A stretch of 64,000 nucleotides of DNA from Fibrobacter sp. GTDB lineage: Bacteria > Fibrobacterota > Fibrobacteria > Fibrobacterales > Fibrobacteraceae. The DNA is taken from positions 1 through 64,000 of the forward strand of contig NZ_JAFZKX010000067.1 in NCBI RefSeq assembly GCF_017551775.1, read 5' to 3'. A program made the translations under genes and the position numbers. Under the pieces are notes generated by a model, which saw only the letters and a list, made by a program, of their open reading frames with translations, had not been told where the DNA came from and did no database searches. Below are positions 59,522 through 64,000 of this stretch, one piece after another. Every line of letters starts with the position of its first letter. The first letter of the stretch is position 1.

Positions 59522-62500
59522 ATGCCAGGTCTTTTTACGGAAGCGACGCGCGTTCAACTGACTGCGATTCAGCATTTGGCTCGCATCGGCTATACGTATT
59601 TGGGAAAAATTTCGGAGTCCGGCGCACTAGGCGCAACGCCGGCGAATATCGCGTTTGACCCGGAAACGAACATTCTTGTAGATATTTTTGCGGAGCAGTT
59701 CAAGAAGCTGAATCCGGCTGCGACAGTTTCTGCGCAGAGCGTGCTTTCGGACATTCAGAAGGAACTGGATGACGACGATTTGGGCCAGCAGTTCTACAAG
59801 CGCTTGACCAGCTATTCTCCGCTTCGCCTAGTTGATTTTGAACACCCAGAAAATAACACGTACCATTGCACGGCGGAATTTAGTTGCAAGAATGGCGATG
59901 AAAGTTTCCGCCCCGACATTACGTTGTTCATTAACGGGCTCCCGCTCGTGTTTATCGAGGTCAAGAAGCCGAATAACGTAGGCGGCATGGTGGCCGAAAG
60001 CAAGCGGATGAACGACGAGCGCTTTCCGAAGAAAAAGTTCCGCCGTTTTATCAACATCACGCAGTTGATGATTTTCTCCAACAACATGGAGTACGATGCC
60101 AAGGGCGGCGTTGTCCCGATTGAAGGCGTGTTCTATTGCACGGCTGCGAAAAACGAAGCGCGTTTCAACTGCTTCAGGGAAGAGAACCCCAAGCGTGCGG
60201 CAATCGCGCCGTTCCACGCCAATTATCCTTATTTGCCGATTCCTGCGGATCTCGAAAAGAGAGTCCTGATGGATTTCAATGTTCCGGTCTTGAAAGAGAA
60301 TCCGGAATACAAGACGAATCTCGATATCAACACGCCCACGAACCGCGTGCTTACTTCTATGGTGAGCCCGGAGCGTTTGCTCTTTTTGCTTAAGTACGGC
60401 ATCGCTTACTTGCATGTCGAAAAAGAGAAGGATGGCCAAATTGAGAGCCGCCACGAAAAGCACATCATGCGTTACCAGCAATTTTTTGCGGCCATGATTA
60501 TCCGTGAAAAACTGGCAGCGGGTGCGACATCTGGCATTGTGTGGCATACGCAGGGTTCGGGCAAGACGGCGCTTTCTTTCCACTTGAGCAAAGTACTCAA
60601 GGATTATTACGCCAAGCAGAATAAGGTTGCGAAATTTTACTTTATTGTGGACCGCCTGGATTTGCTGGAGCAGGCGACCGAGGAATTGAGCAATCGCGGC
60701 CTCAAGGTGACAACGGCAAATTCCCGCACGGAACTCATGGAACAGTTCCGCACGCAGCAGGCCTTGCAGGGCAACGCCGGTGTCGATGAAATTACCGTGG
60801 TGAACATCCAGAAGTTTGAAAATGACACCGAGAAAGTGGAAATCCCGAATTACGCCACGAATTTGCAACGCGTGTTCATTATGGACGAAGCGCATCGCGG
60901 CTACAAACCGGGCGGATGTTTCCTTTCGAACCTCTTCAATGCCGACAAGAACTCCATCAAGATTGCGCTTACCGGCACACCGCTCATCGGGAGTGAAAAG
61001 GCGAGTTGCAAGGTCTTTGGCGATTACTTCCACACGTATTATTACGACCGTTCCATTCAAGACGGCTATACGTTAAAGATTATCCGCGAAGATATCGAAA
61101 CAAGTTACCGCAAAAAGCTGAACGATGCTTACGAAAGCGTACAGAAACTGGTGGAGAAGGGTTCTGTCTCGAAGGACATGATTATTCGGCACCCCACATA
61201 CGTTAAGGCGTTGCTCCGCTACATCATCAACGATTTGGCGAAGTTCCGTGCCATGCAGGGCGATAACGACCTTGGCGGCATGATTATTGCTGAATCTTCG
61301 GAACAGGCACGAAACTTGTACAAGTTCTTCAATGAGATTCAGGACGAACTCAATGAAAACCGCATCCAGAAAATCAACTTGAAAGCGGGCCTGATTCTCT
61401 TCGATAGCGATGACAAGGAAACCCGCAAGCAGATTATCAACGATTTCAAGAAGAACTACACGATTGATATTCTGATTGTTTTCAACATGTTGCTGACGGG
61501 ATTTGATGCGCCGCGTCTTAAGCGTTTGTATTTCGGTCGCAAAATCGAAGATCATAATTTGTTGCAGGCAATTACACGCGTGAATCGCCCGTACAAGAAC
61601 ATGAAACGCGGATTCTTGATTGACTTTGCCGACATCAAGAAGAATTTCGACGAGACCAATGCCGCGTATTTGCAGGAACTGAACCGCTACAACGATGCCG
61701 ATACTGACCCGGACGACAACTTGCCCGACATGTACAGCCAAGTCATGGAAGACAAGGAAGCCCTTATCAACCACATGAAGGTGGCACGTCAGGCTTTGTT
61801 CAGTTATACCACCGACAACGCGGAAGTTTTCTCTACAGAGATTTCTAGCCTTGAAGACAAGAAGGTTTTGATAGAACTGCGCAAGGCGTTGGAACTGGCA
61901 AAAGATGCTGTGAACCTTGTGCGGACTTTTGGTGATGATGCACTTAAGAAAGACTTTGAGAAATTGAGCATTGAAAAACTCCCGCAGATGCTTTCGGAAG
62001 TGAACCACCGCATTGCTATTATCAACCAGAAAGAAGCCTGGAATAATAGCGATGCCACGCAGTTTGCGGTGAACGAAGCCATGATGAATATCGAGTTCAA
62101 TTTCAGTTGCATCGGCACCGAAGAACTGAAAATTATCGACAACGGTACGGAACTGCGTGAAAAATACAAGCGCGCACTCCGCGGATTTCTGGATAACTTC
62201 GACCACGAAGACCCCGTATTTGTTGAATTGGAACAGGAGTTCAAGCGCATCTTTGACAAGCACGGCTTTACCCCGGAAAACCTTGCCGTTTATAACGAGC
62301 AGAACCGTGCTATGGACGATATTTTGAAGCGTCTTGAAGAACTTCGCAAGAATAACGAGGTCCTTCTGCGTAAGTACAATGGCGACACGAAATTCGCCTA
62401 TGTCCACAAGCGCATCCGCGAAGAGAACAAGGCTCGCGAACCCAAGCACCAGGCCCCCATTATCTCGAGGTTCGACGAAGATATCGTGCAGGCCCTTTTG

Positions 62501-62710
62501 ACCATCAAGGGCTCCATCGATACCAAGGTCTATGACCGCAACGACATCCTCAAACAAGATGCCTATTTCGGTAAGACTGTGATGAAGGAAATTGCAGATG
62601 GACTTGCGCTATTCCCGCAAATCAAGCCTGAAATGCCTGATTACCAGTTTATTCAGCAGCGTATTGCTAAACAGTATATTAACCAGTATAACTCCTACTA
62701 CGGAAATTAA
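59522..62710 (+). CDS. hsdR: type I restriction endonuclease subunit R
   Basis: 1062 residues, the usual HsdR length. The nuclease part has D132 in PDITLF and E146-V-K148 in VFIEVKK, the PD-(D/E)XK active site. The translocase has Walker A QGSGKT (344-349), DEAH at 455-458, LTGTPLIG, and FNMLLTGFDAPRL ... ITRVNRP for the later superfamily-2 helicase motifs. The C-terminal third is helical and contacts the methylase core. It translocates DNA and cuts unmodified sites using ATP, together with HsdM and HsdS. The next gene, hsdM, starts immediately after its stop codon (TAAATG). Confidence 0.96.
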   Translation: MPGLFTEATRVQLTAIQHLARIGYTYLGKISESGALGATPANIAFDPETNILVDIFAEQFKKLNPAATVSAQSVLSDIQKELDDDDLGQQFYKRLTSYSPLRLVDFEHPENNTYHCTAEFSCKNGDESFRPDITLFINGLPLVFIEVKKPNNVGGMVAESKRMNDERFPKKKFRRFINITQLMIFSNNMEYDAKGGVVPIEGVFYCTAAKNEARFNCFREENPKRAAIAPFHANYPYLPIPADLEKRVLMDFNVPVLKENPEYKTNLDINTPTNRVLTSMVSPERLLFLLKYGIAYLHVEKEKDGQIESRHEKHIMRYQQFFAAMIIREKLAAGATSGIVWHTQGSGKTALSFHLSKVLKDYYAKQNKVAKFYFIVDRLDLLEQATEELSNRGLKVTTANSRTELMEQFRTQQALQGNAGVDEITVVNIQKFENDTEKVEIPNYATNLQRVFIMDEAHRGYKPGGCFLSNLFNADKNSIKIALTGTPLIGSEKASCKVFGDYFHTYYYDRSIQDGYTLKIIREDIETSYRKKLNDAYESVQKLVEKGSVSKDMIIRHPTYVKALLRYIINDLAKFRAMQGDNDLGGMIIAESSEQARNLYKFFNEIQDELNENRIQKINLKAGLILFDSDDKETRKQIINDFKKNYTIDILIVFNMLLTGFDAPRLKRLYFGRKIEDHNLLQAITRVNRPYKNMKRGFLIDFADIKKNFDETNAAYLQELNRYNDADTDPDDNLPDMYSQVMEDKEALINHMKVARQALFSYTTDNAEVFSTEISSLEDKKVLIELRKALELAKDAVNLVRTFGDDALKKDFEKLSIEKLPQMLSEVNHRIAIINQKEAWNNSDATQFAVNEAMMNIEFNFSCIGTEELKIIDNGTELREKYKRALRGFLDNFDHEDPVFVELEQEFKRIFDKHGFTPENLAVYNEQNRAMDDILKRLEELRKNNEVLLRKYNGDTKFAYVHKRIREENKAREPKHQAPIISRFDEDIVQALLTIKGSIDTKVYDRNDILKQDAYFGKTVMKEIADGLALFPQIKPEMPDYQFIQQRIAKQYINQYNSYYGN

Positions 62711-64000
62711 ATGAATATCAAAGACAAAACCATCGCCCTTATTGATTCCTTGAAGGCAACATGCCAAACTTATGGTATGGGCAATGATGGCAACGAATAC
62801 AAGATTATCACCCAGGTGTTTTTGTACAAGTTTATGGCCGACAAGTTCGGCTTTGAACTCAAGAAAATTAATGACCCCTGCCTTAAGGCTTTGAAAAAGT
62901 CTGAAAAATGGGAAGAAGAATATGCCAAACTCAGCAAAGCTGATCGTGAAAAGATAAGCCTGTTCTTGCCACCCGAAGTTCCTGTATTCAAGCCTGATTA
63001 CTTGATTGCAAACCTTTGGAATAAACAGGCCAAGGGTGACTTTGACGTGATTTTTGACGAGACGATGGTCGCCATTGCCAAAGACAACTTGGATGTGTTC
63101 TACACCAAGACTGCTCAGGAAACAAAAATCCCTATCTTTGAAAAGCTGACCATCTTTGTGACCGACGATGCCCAGCGTGCAAACTTCGCCCGCGCCTTGG
63201 TGGACAAACTGGTGAACTTCAGCTTCGAAGAAGCCTTTAGCGAACATTACGACTTTTTCTCGGACATCTTTGAATACCTGCTCAAGGATTATAACACCGC
63301 TGGCGGCGGCAAGTACGCCGAATACTATACGCCCAAGGCCATCGCGAAAATCATGGCACGCCTCTTGGTGGGGGACAACGCCGATTTGCACAACGTAGAA
63401 TGTTACGACCCTAGCGCTGGTACTGGCACGCTCCTTATGGCGCTCAGCCACCAGATTGGCGAAGACCGCTGCACCATCTTTGCTCAGGATATTTCTCAGC
63501 GAAGCAATAAGATGCTCAAACTGAACCTGCTTTTGAACGGGCTTGTCTCTAGCTTGGATCATGCGGTGCAGGGCGATACCCTCTTGGAACCTTATCACAA
63601 GAGCAACGACGGCAAGAGCCTCAAGCAGTTCGATTATGTGGTGAGCAATCCGCCTTTCAAGATGGATTTTAGCGACACCCGCGACGACATCGAAAGCAAG
63701 TGGGGCAGCACTCGATTTAGAGATGGCGTCCCGAAAGTCCCGAACAAGAAAAAAGAATCCATGGCAATTTACACGTGCTTTATCCAGCATGTGGTCAATA
63801 GCATCAAGGAAGGTGGCAAGGGCGCCATCGTAATCCCTACCGGGTTCATTACCGCCAAATCGGGAATTGAGCATAAAATTTTGGAACACATCGTCGATGA
63901 GCACATTGTGTATGGCGTGGTGAGTATGCCGAGCAATGTGTTTGCAAACACCGGCACTAACGTGAGCGTTCTCTTTTTCGACAAGACCAAGAAAAAGACC
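62711..64000 (+). CDS. hsdM: type I restriction-modification system methyltransferase subunit M (partial, runs off the window)
   Basis: 430 codons are visible and the frame is open to the edge. The N-terminal helical domain (residues about 1-190) leads to AGGGKYAEYYTPKAIAKIMARLL, then motif I DPSAGTGTLL (Asp233) for S-adenosylmethionine binding and motif IV NPPF (Asn313), typical of N6-adenine methylases. GGKGAIVIPTGFI follows as a further conserved strand. It methylates the recognition sequence chosen by HsdS, which should lie just beyond the window. The ATG abuts the hsdR stop, so both are one operon. Confidence 0.95.
   Translation, partial: MNIKDKTIALIDSLKATCQTYGMGNDGNEYKIITQVFLYKFMADKFGFELKKINDPCLKALKKSEKWEEEYAKLSKADREKISLFLPPEVPVFKPDYLIANLWNKQAKGDFDVIFDETMVAIAKDNLDVFYTKTAQETKIPIFEKLTIFVTDDAQRANFARALVDKLVNFSFEEAFSEHYDFFSDIFEYLLKDYNTAGGGKYAEYYTPKAIAKIMARLLVGDNADLHNVECYDPSAGTGTLLMALSHQIGEDRCTIFAQDISQRSNKMLKLNLLLNGLVSSLDHAVQGDTLLEPYHKSNDGKSLKQFDYVVSNPPFKMDFSDTRDDIESKWGSTRFRDGVPKVPNKKKESMAIYTCFIQHVVNSIKEGGKGAIVIPTGFITAKSGIEHKILEHIVDEHIVYGVVSMPSNVFANTGTNVSVLFFDKTKKKT

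Overview
The window looks like chromosomal DNA of a Fibrobacter species (FCB group, cellulolytic gut anaerobe). The strongest pointers are a Cys-rich lipoprotein ending in the 'Fibrobacter succinogenes major paralogous domain' (14.7-16.8 kb), two tandem GH45 endoglucanase lipoproteins with Ser/Pro/Asn linkers (30.5-33.2 kb), and generally moderate-to-high GC housekeeping genes interrupted by AT-richer lineage-specific blocks. No rRNA, tRNA, CRISPR array, insertion sequence or phage integrase was seen.

Layout. 0-4.1 kb: sbcD-sbcC, the DNA-end-processing nuclease/ATPase pair. 4.1-9.3 kb: small membrane proteins, an SGNH/GDSL hydrolase divergent from an AraC-type regulator, a cupin protein and an outer-membrane barrel. 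9.4-10.9 kb: ahcY (methyl cycle). 11.0-14.7 kb: two tandem paralogous DUF4153-like membrane proteins. 14.7-25.8 kb: the Fib_succ_major lipoprotein, rpe, a histone-H1-like/CBM48 fusion, lysA, purF, a nucleotidyltransferase-like protein, a periplasmic-binding-protein-fold protein with a helical repeat front end, a TPR protein and an NYN-like protein. 25.8-26.2 kb: a gene-free stretch with three copies of an unusual repeat. 26.2-30.3 kb: an outer-membrane protein, an orphan metal-chelate binding lipoprotein, a cNMP-binding/DUF4388 protein and purM. 30.5-33.2 kb: the GH45 pair.

33.3-47.6 kb is an AT-richer block. It holds two paralogous lipoproteins, the truncated start of a duplicate gene, a 3651-residue secreted protein with an N-terminal lipase fold followed by many beta-sandwich modules and C-terminal lectin/carbohydrate-binding-like modules, and a LolA-like periplasmic protein. 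47.6-56.5 kb: murJ, a transglutaminase-like lipoprotein, a glycosyltransferase with an in-frame palindromic insertion, a DUF4954 beta-helix protein, a very small M48-like membrane protease and a sodium:solute symporter.

56.5-64 kb is a defence island. It contains the 3' remnant of a winged-helix regulator, a two-gene AAA-ATPase/TOPRIM-like module with overlapping genes, a 54-residue ORF, and a type I restriction system (hsdR, then hsdM cut by the window edge).

Two genome-scale patterns stand out. Many start codons sit only 6-9 nt after a TANNNT box, as expected for leaderless transcripts. Several short repeat families also recur, including repeats inserted in frame inside genes. The best candidates for something undescribed are the ATPase/TOPRIM-like pair, the giant lipase-adhesin locus with its truncated twin, the H1-tail/CBM48 protein, the 26-kb repeat cluster and the in-frame palindromic elements.
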